This document shows positions 22,823-34,475 of a stretch of 64,000 nucleotides of DNA, one piece after another. Both the position numbers and the translations under genes were made by a program. Every line of letters begins with the position of its first letter. Position 1 is the stretch's first letter. The notes beneath the pieces are model-generated. The model saw only the letters and a program-made list of their open reading frames with translations, was not told where the DNA came from and searched no databases. Source of the stretch: Nephrocerus scutellatus (taxonomy: Eukaryota > Arthropoda > Insecta > Diptera > Pipunculidae); contig OX352764.1 of assembly GCA_947095585.1 (NCBI GenBank), positions 76,246,816 through 76,310,815 of the forward strand, given 5' to 3'.

Positions 22823-23125
22823 TTTCAACCGATCACACGCGACACGCGTCAAATGCGGAATACAAAAAATGCTATTTTGGACACTCAAAAAATTTCAGCA
22901 CCCTGGGTCGTGTGGAAGGTGGTTAAAAAGCACCTCAAAGAAGCCGAATAACGAAAATTTCAAACCATAACATGCGACACGCGTCGTATGTGATATAAAA
23001 ATTGTTATAAAATTGTTATTTTAGACTTAGACACTTAGACAAAATTTCAGCTCTCTAGGTCGGTGGTTAAAAATGATCTCAAAGTAGTCGAAAATACAGA
23101 CAAAAAGGGGACAAGTTAAATAAAA
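22823..23125 (-). repeat. Repeat family D, two monomers (reverse strand)
   Basis: Two diverged monomers, each carrying the reversed anchor AAAATTTCAGC followed by a GGTCG core and the GCGACACGCGTC motif. The terminal part, read in reverse, is TTAACTTGTCCCC followed by a CTGTATTTTCGACTAC segment that also opens the single unit at 46550. The forward anchor CTAGAGAGCTGAAATTTTG is found at 40049, 40199, 40383, 42175 and 46615. Confidence 0.75.
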
Positions 23126-23299
23126 GTTTTTAAAAACGCAGGGAGCACCGAGAATATTGCGGCTGCAGACGCGAATGTAAGTGAGGTCCAAAATATGCCA
23201 ATTGCACGTCAATTACATGATGAAGCCCATTTTAACTCAACGACTTCGTAATAAGCAAATTTCTCACATTTCGGCAAGTACACAAACAAAAATTTACCA

Positions 23300-23765
23300 T
23301 TAAGTGCGGGTTTAACGCTGAAGTTGTTATTGGCCCATACCTCAGTCTTCAATGATGAACGCAGTCACAGTTATTGGAGATCGGTAATGGACTGTGCTGA
23401 CTAGTTTTGTGTTTAATTCGAAGAGGTTGACTTGGAGCATATGTGGTTTGAACAATATGGCGCCACTTGCCACAAAGCTGTTAAACAAATGAGTTCTTCA
23501 ATTTGAAGTTGAAGTGTTATTTCCAGAAATAGACCTGCTAATTGGCTCAGTTGTGCGATTTGAGTTTTCTGGACTTTTTCTTTGTGACTATCAAGTACAC
23601 GGTCTATGCCCATAAGGTAGAGACTTCAGACGACCTAAGCATCAATAACGAACGTGAAAATGGCGGTATATTGCCCGATTTAGTAATGAAAAATTTGGCT
23701 CAGTGCATTCACTCGTGCAGGCGTTTCCGTGGAGGATAGTGTAATGATATTGCATTCCATAATTA
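23300..23765 (+). pseudogene. Mariner-like (Tc1/mariner superfamily) transposase remnant
   Basis: Conceptual translation across frames gives CGFNAEVVIGPYLQ, then LEHMWFEQYGATCHKA (the usual WFQQDGATCH block with the catalytic D replaced by Y), then a degraded RPANWLSCAI block (for NWPPRSCDL), then FFVTIKYTVYAH, and finally CIHSCRRFRGG. The order matches the C-terminal half of this transposase family. The lost aspartate, stops and frameshifts rule out activity. A related remnant lies at 34080-34475. Confidence 0.75.
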
Positions 23766-23839
23766 ATGGCAGCGATGGTACTTTGGCCAGAAATAAAAGA
23801 TATCTGACACACATGTTGCTTTTTATTAACAAAGTAGCT

Positions 23840-24110
23840 GAAATACCCAGCGCTGCCTGGCTGCTCCACCACACTAACCCCTTCCTTCCCAACAACCCAC
23901 CAACTGACTACCAAGACACTTCAAGACACACCTTGAGATACCTAACATATATAAGCGATATTAATCAAATGCACGGTCTTCGAGTCAATCTCTTACCTAG
24001 CCACCTATGCCACGTCAGCTCCTTCAACACCATTACCACTTTAACCATCTAAAAACTTCAACCCTAACCGTCCCTACCACATCCCAAAGTTTCAGCTATA
24101 TAACCAGACA
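23840..24110. other. C-rich, G-poor segment
   Basis: The top strand is strongly enriched in C and A over G, for example CCCCTTCCTTCCCAACAACC. It resembles segments at 37030-37220 and 58530-58735 in composition. No function recognised. Confidence 0.5.
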
Positions 24111-24389
24111 TACAGACAAATTTTCGTTTTTGTATATTAAGATGGAAACCCTATAATTAAAAAATTTTTAGCATCTTTTCAGAAGTAAGTGGATAGATTT
24201 TGGCATTAAATATCAAAAAAAATGTGAAGGTGGCATTGTGAGCCAGAAAGTGCAATAGAAAGGAATATGTTGCATCTCAGACAGACTCTTGAGTATTATT
24301 AAATGTCCCTATTAGTTGCGCTGAATCGGAAGAGTGGCGATTCTTGATTTGTGGAATTAGTTCTATTAACATACCATTTTAAAGGGTAT

Positions 24390-24460
24390 AATATCGAGCA
24401 TTCGGGGTGCAGGGACCGGACCCCGATTGTAGAGCGAAATATAATGATGAATACTGAGTT
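24390..24460 (+). repeat. RTE-like LINE 3' end fragment
   Basis: GGACCGGACCCCGATTGTAG followed by an ATGATGA tail matches the 3' end of the RTE element at 56910-56950. Only the terminus is present. Confidence 0.65.
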
Positions 24461-24570
24461 CCTGTTCCTCAAGGAACCATATTAAGTCCAATTTTGTCAG
24501 CGTTTCGATACAAATACATATTTCGCCTGGTAACAAAAACTTTAAAATACATTTTACATCTTGGGCCTGT

Positions 24571-25281
24571 CTAGCTCACAATGAGCACAGCAACATAAAT
24601 TGGGACATCTGGCAACCGCGATTTCAAGCTAACCGAATAGAAACAGGCCAATGCTATGAACAAACAGCGCTCGGTGTTTCCTTTTGCAATAAATAACAAA
24701 AAATTTTGTTCACATCGTGCAGTGCACCCGCGCGGAGGCGTTGTTGCATCGTTGTTCTGTTGCAGCAAACAAAAATAATAAAACAAAACAAAAAAATAAC
24801 CCAGCGCGCCAAATTTGAATTTATTACTACCGAACCCAACTGGCTCCAGGGGTTTTACGTTTAGCGTCTGTAATGCAATTTCCCATTCTCCTTCCATAGC
24901 CATGGCAAACCCCGCTACGTTAATAGTAACAATAATCATCATAATCACAATAACAATAATAATAGAGAAATAATAAAATGTATATCGGCGATAATTTATG
25001 GGGATAAGGAGAACGAACGGTTCGAGCAAGCTCCAGTCGTCGCTTGGTATGCATGGCTCGGTGTCCGGGGCACCAAGCGGCACAGTGCAATCGACTTTAT
25101 GGGCACAACGCGGCGACGGCGACGGTGGCGGCGTCGGCACTATAAAGCACTCTTGCAGGAAACAAACTACAAAAATGCGCACAGGGATTACTACAACTTT
25201 AGTTTTATGCGTTGTATATTGTTTTTCCGTGTGCCATAAATTATCCATTCGCATCCCCATTGCGCGCAGCCGAGCGTTCAC
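24571..25281 (-). other. Long open frame without recognisable domain
   Basis: 236 codons on the reverse strand with no match to a family I recognise. It contains a run of I, V and M residues encoded by an ATT/AAT-rich microsatellite-like stretch (about 24930-24975), which would look like a membrane segment. The proline-rich PTPPPSPSP lies over a GC-rich patch on the opposite strand. A 96-codon frame overlaps on the forward strand. Compositional bias explains the length well, so I do not call it a gene. Confidence 0.2.
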
Positions 25282-25870
25282 AGTATGATTTGGCCATACG
25301 ATCTTCGTCCGAATAGCTATATTAAGTGGTGAAGCGAGTCAGCGCGCGGAATTACAACAATTTGGTTGGTTGGTTAGAGATTTGATGGCAGCGGTCGTTC
25401 AATCGTTCAATGTTTAAGTCTCATGCTGGGCTTTATGGTGCGCTTACACCTAATAAACTTTTGATCCACGTTTGCATATGTGTGATTGTGTATGTGTATG
25501 GAAAGCAATCATACTTTCCATTTTGTTAATTAAATACACCTTGTCATGTCGCAATTTGCGTTGGCCAGTGTCAGTATTGGAACCACAAGCCGTCGTGTTC
25601 GTTTAATTCTTGCCACGGCTGACATTAAAAAACCTATGGGGTGTTTTAATTCTACTTCCAGGCAAGAAGCAGTGAAAATGAACGGGTAAAGATAAAACTA
25701 CAGTAAACTTGTAAAAAATTAATAAACGTTTGTCCATTGGCAAATAAAAAATGTCAACGGCATTTTATGATCAAGTTGTAATTCACATCACTGAGCACGA
25801 CGGTGGAAAGGCAGAAATGAAGTTAATGGCAACAGTAAATCGCCATCATTTTCTCTCCTGAAATAAGATA
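25282..25870. other. Unassigned sequence
   Basis: No coding or repeat feature recognised. Confidence 0.3.
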
Positions 25871-25874
25871 TCCA

Positions 25875-26345
25875 CTGTCAGTGCGGTCATGGCCTCCCGC
25901 AAAATATATCGCACCTTTCCTGATTTCAAGCCGATGTCGTCAAGTTTGGTATCCCAAACTGGGCATCCAGATCTACGACATCCTTTTAGTGTAAGCTTGA
26001 CCTCACTATCGTGTCCCAAAAATCCTACCGCAAAGAACTTTCTTTTTCGCTCATGAGAGTTAAATGTCCTGCCAATCGGAGCCTACAATGCGATGTGAAG
26101 ACCGAGGTAACGCTCATAGATCTCATAATTTTTGAGTCCTTCCTCGCAAACGGGCCAAACAATTCTCCGTGAAAATTTCTTCTTAAACTTGGCTTAAATG
26201 TCTAACTGCTCTTTGTTAGGCACCGAAGTCTCGGATCCATATGTAAGAACTGGTATACCTATTTTCGTATATACCAGCAGCTAGAATTTCATAGTTAAAT
26301 TCCTGGATTTGAAGAGTCTTGGAAGACTACAGTAGACAAAGGATT
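25875..26345 (-). pseudogene. RTE-like LINE C-terminal remnant (reverse strand)
   Basis: In reverse orientation it follows the region 56460-56900 of the RTE element, from GGATCCGAGACTTCGGTGCC through the GTTTGCGAGGAAGGACTC block, the TACCTCGGTCTTC region and the GCGGGAGGCCATGAC end. The reading frame is broken. This is the endmost, non-catalytic part of the ORF. Confidence 0.75.
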
Positions 26346-26349
26346 TGCA

Positions 26350-26715
26350 CTCCTATAAAGCCTAGGCACGGCATGGGTTGGAAATACATATTTGAATAGA
26401 AGAAGGAAATTGTTGTGGTGGGTGGAGTTGAGTTCATACCCGAGCACTCACAAACTAGTATATTATGTTCATAAACCGACATTGATGGCTCTACATCTTG
26501 ATTACTTCATACATCAACTCAATCGTACATGTGAATACAGGAGTATACGGCAACTGTATATCACATTTAAAGCATGGTATCATGTGTACTTATAATCTAG
26601 ATGATCAGTGCGGTGAGAAAAATTCGTGCGTTTTTTTGGACGCGCCGTGAATCGAAATCCGATGTCCTCCAAGTAGGAGCCAATGATTCTAACCACTGCA
26701 CTACCGTTACTGCTT
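26350..26715 (-). repeat. LINE-tailed tRNA-derived SINE (SINE-2 copy A)
   Basis: In reverse orientation it begins with a tRNA-like head: A-box region TGCAGTGGTTAGAATC and B-box region GGATTTCGATTCACG. A body of about 200 bp follows, containing GTACGATTGAGTTGATG. It ends near CCCATGCCGTGCC, a match to the LINE-A tail. A second copy lies at 44090-44505 in the same orientation and is more complete at the tail. Confidence 0.75.
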
Positions 26716-27293
26716 CGCTTAAAGCAATAGTGCGTGTATGTCTGGTAGCATGTTGTCATCGGCTGCTTCAATTGACCCGAGATATCAAAAGGATGGCACT
26801 ACTACACTCTCTTAGTCTATGGACCAATGTTGGATATATTCCTCGCAAACGTTTCCACCATTTACTAACAATTGTGTGCAAAGTGCAGCCTTCGTATCGC
26901 CCGCTTGAAGCCCAAAGAGATATTGGATAAACTTGATAGTGAACTGAACACCTTTATTTGGCTTCCAATATTAGTCAATGAACCTACATAGTGGTGCTAG
27001 TTTATTTGGGATGCTGAATTCTGTCGTGGCTTTGTAAAGATCTGCCCTGTATATGCTATATAGTTTGAAAAAAACCGTGTGACAGACAGGCAAAAATAAT
27101 TCAGTAATCAAGAAACTGCGATTATCTGGTTCGTGCCGTATAAGAGCAAAAATCTGAGCAGTTGGTGATTAGCTTAGACTCGGATGATGTCACTCTTTTG
27201 TGAATCTAACCTTCCCCGCTCATAACTTTAAAATGGCTTTATATTGACGTTTGGAATATTGAATGAGAAAAATATCATCCTCATCATATTTGC
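26716..27293. other. Unassigned sequence
   Basis: No recognisable gene or repeat. Confidence 0.3.
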
Positions 27294-27575
27294 CTCTACA
27301 ACCGGGGTCCGGTCCTGGCGTCCCGCAAAAAATCTCTCCACCGATGCCATCCAGATTTACAGTCTTGCAGTCTCCGTTGGGATCCCGTCTTATACCGGGG
27401 CCGCATTAATTTTAAGCCGATTTATAGCTCTGCTAAATTCGTCTATGGTTGGTGGCGGCAGCATAGTATATGCAGCATATGGTCATCGGTCATTGGTGGA
27501 GCCTCAAATTTCTCAGTTAGCTAGCCATTTAGCAACTCATGAAAGTACTTGTACTTCCAATGACCAAATTATTGC
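27294..27575 (-). pseudogene. Internally deleted RTE-like LINE (reverse strand)
   Basis: The left part (27294-27360) is the reversed RTE 3' end (ACAACCGGGGTCCGGTCCTG, then CCCGCAAAAAATCTCTCC). The right part (27400-27570) matches, reversed, 55480-55640 of the RTE element, the linker before the reverse transcriptase, including AGCCGATTTATAGCTCTG and GGTCATTGGTGGAGCCTC. The whole RT domain between them is missing. The size suggests a short, deleted, possibly non-autonomous derivative. Confidence 0.75.
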
Positions 27576-27609
27576 TTGCTTCCATCTCTATGAATCGTTG
27601 TCCAAATAA

Positions 27610-27965
27610 TTTTCAAAAAAATCAACCCAAAACAATTTTCATGTAAATTCTTTTATAAGAGAAACACATGAATGAACATGTCTTAGTTTTGAAAAAAATA
27701 TATGGGAGCCCCTCGGCCCTGGGGCCCGATCACTTCCAATTTTCAAAAAGTATTGTTATTAGGTATTTGATAAAATTTATATGAGAGCCCCTCGTCCACG
27801 GGGCCCGATCACTTCTAAATTTTAATAGAAAGTGATGTCATTGGAGATGCACATGTGTACAAAGTTTAAATAAAATCAGGGGCTTTAGAAAGTGGATTGA
27901 AAATTGATCACACGGGCACGCGAAATTAATAAAAGGAATTTAAAAATTACCCTGAAAATGTAAAT
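27610..27965 (+). repeat. Repeat family E copy
   Basis: Contains two GGGAGCCCCTCG / GGGCCCGATCACTTC subunits, a GGAGATGCACATGTGTAC core, AATAAAATCAGG, and the end block CGGGCACGCGAAATTAAT. Five other copies exist at 42690-43230 (reversed), 47690-47865, 58755-58995, 61935-62420 and 63030-63235. Confidence 0.8.
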
Positions 27966-29319
27966 GCCAATCAGGCAATGTTATCTCGAGCAACAGCTGC
28001 TACCAATCTGTCGCTGTCACTGTCGCTTTCCCGCTTTCTCTCAATCGACTTAATATCAATGACGATAATGATGATGACTTCCGTGACTTATTAAAATTCA
28101 TTCAGCCGCGGAACCAAGTATCTGCTGTTTTATGGGTAAGTGCTGTTTTGCGACTTGTCAATGATTCCCATTATCCATGTATTTTATTAATTACACACGA
28201 AAAATAAATCGCTTAATTATATACAGACGTATGTTTATTTAATAATTTCAGTGAAGCGGACTACGGAACAGTGCAAAATTCAGTTACGTGATAATTGAGC
28301 AATTGACAGTGATGCTGACAAGCAGTGCCAACCAAAGCACGAAATGGCAATTAAATTAACTTTTAATTGAATGTTCAGAGTGTTGAGTAGTCTCTCAGTT
28401 ATGAGTAATAATTAATGTGATAGCTATCGCTGTAATTAGGGAAATTAAAACGTTACATTCGGTACTGACTCAAATTAAATTAAAAGTACGCCGAGGTTAC
28501 GTGTACAATTAGGTCATTCAAAATGAGCGTTGCATTTTACGTCAATTCCATGAAACACTCAGATTTTAATTGCTTTTTATGACCATGGTACATGAGTGTT
28601 GCTGAGAACCCTAAAATGTAAATTTTTCGACGTCCATAAACTTTGTCAATCAATCACACAATGCATAGCGTTGAAAGTATAAAATATTCAAATTTCACCG
28701 AATGCAAGAATTAAAGCTATCAGATGATTTATCTCAAAATCATCACTCCCTTCTATGCTCATTCAGAGGTTTGTGGCCAAAAGTCAACGTGTAGGTTTGT
28801 TTTGGTGGTATCATTATTATGTTCTTCTTCGAAACGATGATGATTTTTCTGGAAATGTCAATGGAAAACGATATATCGCAACATGATTTTTTTTAGGGCA
28901 TCAATTGGCGTGAATAGACCAATAAATAGCTATACAGCCGGATAAACAATGGATTTATTGTACACTCGTTTCCCAAGACTTATTATATCGAAATACGGTG
29001 GATGGAGGCGACCAAAGACCTCCGATGGACTTTGAGGATTGTCATTAAAAACAACCATCCACAAACATTCCAGCATTAAAAGAAAAAAAGCGATAAAGCC
29101 ACAATGTTGTGCAAATGTCCTCAATAATTTAAATGAATTCCTCCAAAGATGCAAGAAGCGATTATCGTTTTTATTTTATTTTGTTAATAAATAAAATAAA
29201 CGCATAATTTTTATAAGTATTCCTTTGTTATTTCATTAAATTAATATTATTCCAAAAGCTGTAAACATTTTTCAAATTAGACCGCATTTTCATACTAAAA
29301 TGACGAAGTGATTGGGTAG
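27966..29319. other. Unassigned sequence
   Basis: No gene or repeat recognised. It is AT-rich with TAATTA-type motifs, which are too common in such DNA to be informative. Confidence 0.3.
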
Positions 29320-29371
29320 GTCAAATGTTTTTGCATCCTACTGTTTGTCAAATGTTTGTGCATCCTACTGT
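29320..29371 (+). repeat. 25-bp direct duplication beside a MITE
   Basis: GTCAAATGTTTTTGCATCC and the near-identical copy at 29347-29371 are 2 bp apart and end exactly at the MITE boundary. Confidence 0.85.
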
Positions 29372-29372
29372 A

Positions 29373-30326
29373 CAGGGTGTATCCGTTAAGGTGGTCAATA
29401 CTTATACTTAAAGGGGTTATTACTTTGTTAATTTCATGAAAAAAATCATATGGTACGGGGTACGTTTTAATGCAAAGAGAAATACTTTTGACCTTACATC
29501 ACTTCACACCCTGTAACTCTTGAAAGCTTCTATTTAAAAGATCACTGTTGGTCTTTTTTGATAGAAGATTCAATACTTAAGGTTAAACTATTTACATTTT
29601 TTTAAATTCTTAAAACCATTACATAAACTTCGTCATATTAAAAAAAATAATTTTTTTTTTAATTTTATTTTCAAACGCGATTTTTTTGACAAATGCTCCG
29701 GATAATTTTTTTTTGCAAACGCAATATTAAAGCCTATTTAATTTTCTACAAATCCACTTCACATAATTTGTGCATTTGGTCAACAGGAGCAGGGTGAAAA
29801 TTGAAAGTTTGTAAAATAAACGAAAACGTACTTTTGACCTTACATGACTTCACACCCTATAACTATTGAACGCTTCCAGATATAAGATTATTATTGGCAT
29901 TTTTTGAAAGAAAATTAAATTTTTAAGATCAGACAATGTACATTTTTTTAAATTATTTAAGCCATACCGATATGAAGGTCGTTAAAATTAAAAAAAAAAT
30001 TAAAATTGTATTTACCAACACGATTGTTTCGAGAAATGCTCTCTCTACTACTACTACGTGTAAGAAGAGTTGCAAGACGTCTCATTGTTCCTGCAGCAAC
30101 AGTGCAACAAAATTACGCGTGGAATGGATGCACTCCAGTGCATAATCTTCATCAAACAGACTTGCACACTATCTTCAGAAGTCCTTTTTTCCCACAAATT
30201 TCATGTGTCCACTTACAAAATTAGTTCCGCAGGGAGTTAAATAAATAATAATAAATAAATTTTTTTCACGAAATTAACCGAGGAATAACCCCTTTAAGTA
30301 TTTGTCACCTTAACGGATACAACCTG
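29373..30326. mobile_element. MITE with ~45-bp terminal inverted repeats and TA target duplication
   Basis: The left end CAGGGTGTATCCGTTAAGG is the near reverse complement of the right end CCTTAACGGATACAACCTG. The match extends inward to AAAGGGGTTATT. TA flanks both ends (29371-29372 and 30327-30328), as in Tc1/mariner-type insertions. Inside, a ~190-bp segment occurs twice (about 29463-29660 and 29815-30005; TTTTGACCTTACAT). No transposase is readable. Length is 954 bp. Confidence 0.88.
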
Positions 30327-30328
30327 TA

Positions 30329-32330
30329 TATAAATCAGTTCCTTGCAAAATAAATAAGTAACCATTTGAGTTAAATAAACGAGATAGAAAAATCATGCAG
30401 TTAACCAAACACCGAAGTCAATTTAATTTGAAAATTTGAGGCGTATGCGTAACCGGAGTTTTTCAAATCAATAACGAAGCTAATTTTAGATAAAATTTCC
30501 AATAAGATAGCATCTCATGCACCATGTATTTCTAATCAGATAAGCTTGTGGCGACATTATTCCGTTCCATTTTTCCATCAGTACTCGCTCTCAACGAAGT
30601 TATCTTCGAGGCACAAGTTTTTTATCAGAGTGACAAATGAGCGGAGGTGCAAGACAGCAAGACAAGACAGCCAGCTAGACAAAGACTTCAGATTCGTGAT
30701 ACAAAATCAATAACAGAATATTAGTTATCTACAGTTTATAAGAAATATTATCAATTGGTTACGATTAACTGAGATGTGAAGCTCAATTAGGCGCGCATTA
30801 TCAAGAAATCAACATGAAGTTTCATTCAAAGGAAAGAGAATTCGAATAAAAATAAATTCAATCTTCAAGCAATTGTTATTGGGACTGTAACCAATTTGAA
30901 TGGCGCCATTTAAGCTTGTAAAATCGATGGGGCACTATTGCTGGTTATTAGCGGTAATATAAGCAAACAAACAGCACACACAGACACAGTTAATCACGAT
31001 CGTTTGCCATTTGTTGTTTGTATCTTTTGTACATGGCAGTTGCAGTGATAGCCACTTAAAGTGAAAGTGAAACTGAGTGATACGTCAAATTGCCTGACCG
31101 TCAGGCAATTAAAAAAAAACCGACAGATAGTCTGACGTCTTGACAACTAAATTACTTTCGTTCTGGTAAGGAACGGACTGTTGCGTATCCCCAGTAAAAG
31201 CTCTTCATTCGTTTGTCATTTACTTTGTATCTTCTTTTCCATCAAGAAAAATATGCCTTGCATTAATGACATGAATTGACTTTTAAACTTTAGCATTGCA
31301 ATATATCGTTAAAATCCACTGAATTATGGCTTTGTGATTAATTTGGGGGATTTTGTAGAAAACATTAGCAATTAATTCCATTGGAAATTATGCATAATAA
31401 AATTAACAGCCACTGCCAATTTAATAAATCGATGGACAAAATACCAAATTAATCGTATTTTGTTTCCACGTAATTAACATACCGAACACATTCAATGAAC
31501 ATTAACATTTAAAGTTAAAAGCGTAAACAAATGGAGTCAAAATCAATTTAAAACCAAAAAATATAGTGTTGCCACTGGGCAGTAGAGGAGAAGAAACGGT
31601 CTGTTATTTCTTTTAATTTGCATTGCAAAGCTCTCGGGAATAATATGACCATAAATTAGGATTAGAGATCGAGCAATTCGTAGCACAAGCCAAAATTAAT
31701 GTATCAGATTGGTTTTGATTTTAAAATTGTAAAACACTTTTGGTGCATTAGCAATTATCACCTTCTAGGATTCTTGATACCTTTTAAGTGGCAAATATGA
31801 ATAAATGAGCAGTATACTAAATAACTGGCTAATGTGACACAGATTAACATAAAAAGATAGAGAGTGGAAAAGTGGGTCAATAGATAGTATCCATGCTTAG
31901 GCTTGGACATAGATAAACTTAAAAAGGAACACAGAGAAGACTACCAATAGGATAGAGAAGTACGAAAAATGCCTTTTTGATTCGCAAAGTGGGCTCGTTT
32001 TGCCTTAACAGCGTTTTTGTCCGGTATAAGAATGAGTTATATTCGAGCGGTTATTTTCGAATGCGGAACTTATTGGAGTGTAATTAAACGTCCCTCATCA
32101 AAATAATAATATATTTTTTTTTATATTTGAATGATGAATTGAAATGGTGCGAAAACGCACCATCTGACTATAAGGGAAACAAAAATTAAAAACTGCTTAC
32201 ATAAATAAATTGGGTTTGTTCATTGCAGTACCCAAGTTATACTGTTTGGTGGTAATCACCCGAATGTTTTAAATGTAATGGAAGGTATAAGTGTTTTGCG
32301 TGCATAATAAGTAATCACCAGTGTACGAGT
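30329..32330. other. Unassigned AT-rich sequence
   Basis: About 2 kb without recognised genes or repeats, except a short perfect palindrome at 31088-31110. It is a candidate for host intergenic or intronic DNA. Confidence 0.35.
31088..31110. repeat. Short perfect inverted repeat
   Basis: AATTGCCTGA and TCAGGCAATT are separated by CCG and followed by nine A. In a bacterium this would look like a terminator; here no such role is implied. Confidence 0.8.
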
Positions 32331-32339
32331 CTCTATTTG

Positions 32340-33722
32340 GGACCAAGAAGAGCTGCCTGAGAATTGGAAGACCACACTCATATGTTCGCTGCACAAAAAA
32401 GGAGACCTTCTAAAATGTGGAAACTATCGTGGTATCGCTCTATTGAACACTGCTTACAAAGTGTTGGCTAATATTGTACTTGCCAGACTCATGACTTTCG
32501 CCGAAAACATCATTGGCGACTATCAATGTGGTTTTCGTCCCAACCGATCGACCACCGACCAATGTATTACCATTAGGATGATGAAATGTTGGGAGTACAA
32601 CATAACCATACATCAATTCTATATAGACTTCAGACAGGCATATGACAGTATAAACCGCGAAAACTTATAGGCCGCAATCATATGTCTAGGAATTCCAGAG
32701 AAACTCGTCTCTCTGTGTAAATTAACAACCTCTGGGTCTGTATGTAGAATCGTAATTTAGGGAGCTGTGTCAGACTCCTTTGAAATAACATCTGGTGTTC
32801 GTCAGGGAGATGCATTCGCGCCTGTGCTGTTCAATTTGGCGCTTGAGTACGTAGTCAGAAAAAGCAACATTGAAACTTCGCGCTTTATATTTAATAAATC
32901 AGCCCAAATTCTTGGATATGCAGATGATATCGTGCTTCTTGGCCGAAGACCTAGCGATATCAAGGACAGTTTCATACAGCTCGATCGGTGCGCAAGAAGA
33001 CTTGGTTTGGAGGGGAACAGCAACAAAACAAAATTTCTATCAACACCCAGGAACATCTCCATGGTAAGTCTCGGAACTGGCGACCATAACTTTGATAGCG
33101 TCGAAAACTTTAAATATCTCGGGTCAGTTATAACATCGTCGAATGATATGCAGGCAGAAATAAAAGCCCGAATCGCTGCCGGACAACGAGTTTTCTATGC
33201 CCAATCAAAATTATTGCGATCTAAACATCTGTCGCAGTCGTGCAAGCTCGCACTTTATAAAGCACTCATAAGACCTGTGCTGGCTTTCAGAAGCGAGAGG
33301 CTCGACCATGACCTCTAGCGATTGTAGATTGTTATCTACCTTCGAAAGAAAAATCAGTCGCTCAATCTTTGGTCCAATTAAAGTCGCGGACAACGAATAT
33401 CGGATTCGTATGAACCATGAGATAAGGCAGCTTCTTGGAGGCTGCGATATTATCGGATTCATCAAATCCAATCGAGTTAGATGGCTCGGCCACGTTACAC
33501 GGTCTCCACAACAACGAATTGGTCATTCGTTCCATCAACAACCAGCCGGTGTGCGTCGTAGAGGAAGACCCCGACTGCGCTGGCGTGATGACGTCGAACA
33601 AGGTCTACATGCATTAGGATGTCGAAACTGGTGGACGAGAGCGATGGACCGAGATGGATGGAGGACCTTAGTGCGGGCGGCAAAATCCCTTCATGGGATG
33701 TGAAAGCCAGAGAGAGAGAGAG
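32340..33722 (+). pseudogene. RTE-like LINE, 5'-truncated, RT domain nearly readable
   Basis: Starts within the reverse transcriptase (PENWKTTLICSLHKKGD) and continues through NYRGIALLNTAYKVLANIV, GFRPNRSTTDQ, FRQAYDSINR, GVRQGDAFAPVLFNLALE and the catalytic YADD (32917-32928). After a frame change it reaches LSTFERKISRSIFGPIK, RVRWLGHVTR and RRRGRPRLRWRDDVE. In-frame stops lie at 32668-32670 and near 32758, and a frame change near 33310. The endonuclease is absent. The 3' end is a (GA)n run at 33709-33722. It is younger than most remnants here but not functional. Confidence 0.85.
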
Positions 33723-34079
33723 GGTGTACGAGTTATTTGAGAACTTTTCCTATTTTACCCTTTTGTTAAATAAAGTTGTACTTTGTGAATTAATAAACTT
33801 GTTATGTGTTTTTATTTTTAAAATCCATTACGAACCTAAATTTCGTAACAATATGTATGATTTTGCACTTTTCTTAAGTAATTACCAATTTAAATGTGGT
33901 GTTCCCATTTTTCGCATTACAATTGCTCAAAATCATGTCGGATGCTTTTGTTCGTTGCCCTGGTAGAATTTATGGTAGATCAGGCACACGCTGGGTAAGT
34001 TCTACAGATAGCTTAGTGCATACAGATGCAAAAATTCCTCTGGTGGTATAAATTCGATTCGTAGTGGTTTCTCCAAGTA
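33723..34079. other. Unassigned sequence
   Basis: Only short open frames; no domain recognised. Confidence 0.3.
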
Positions 34080-34475
34080 AGTGCTCTCGAAATTTGGTCT
34101 CTTGCAATAGTGTGATAGCCGAAAGTAAGGGTTTCTACGCCATGAATGTGGACGACCTTTGGTTTCAACAAGATGGCGCCATATGCAATACAAACCGAAT
34201 CGATCTCTTGCGCGCCAAATTTGACAACCGAATAATCAGCTGTTTTGGAAATGTCAATTAGCCTGCACGGAGCTGCGATTTGATGCAAATGGACTTTTAT
34301 CTATATGGTGCCGTTAAGGATAGTTGCTACCCGGATAATCCTGAGACAATTCCAACTTTAAAACATAACATTGCGACTGTTATTCGCGAGATAGGCCTGG
34401 CCTCCCGCGTGTTCCGTAAGTTTTTTACGGACAAGGTTATTGGCTACGCGCCAACCTTACTTTGCAGGGACTAGC
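34080..34475 (+). pseudogene. Mariner-like transposase remnant, second copy
   Basis: Readable blocks are NVDDLWFQQDGAICNTN (near 34146-34195; catalytic-region D retained), FDNRIISCFGNVN, a stop in place of W, then PARSCDL and MDFYLYGAVKDSCYPDNPET. This is the same family as 23300-23765. The protein is interrupted by a stop at 34259-34261 and truncated at its N-terminus. No terminal inverted repeats were found. Confidence 0.75.

Noticed and set aside
31088..31119. Rho-independent terminator
   Set aside because: The hairpin plus A-tract is in eukaryotic DNA with no gene upstream.
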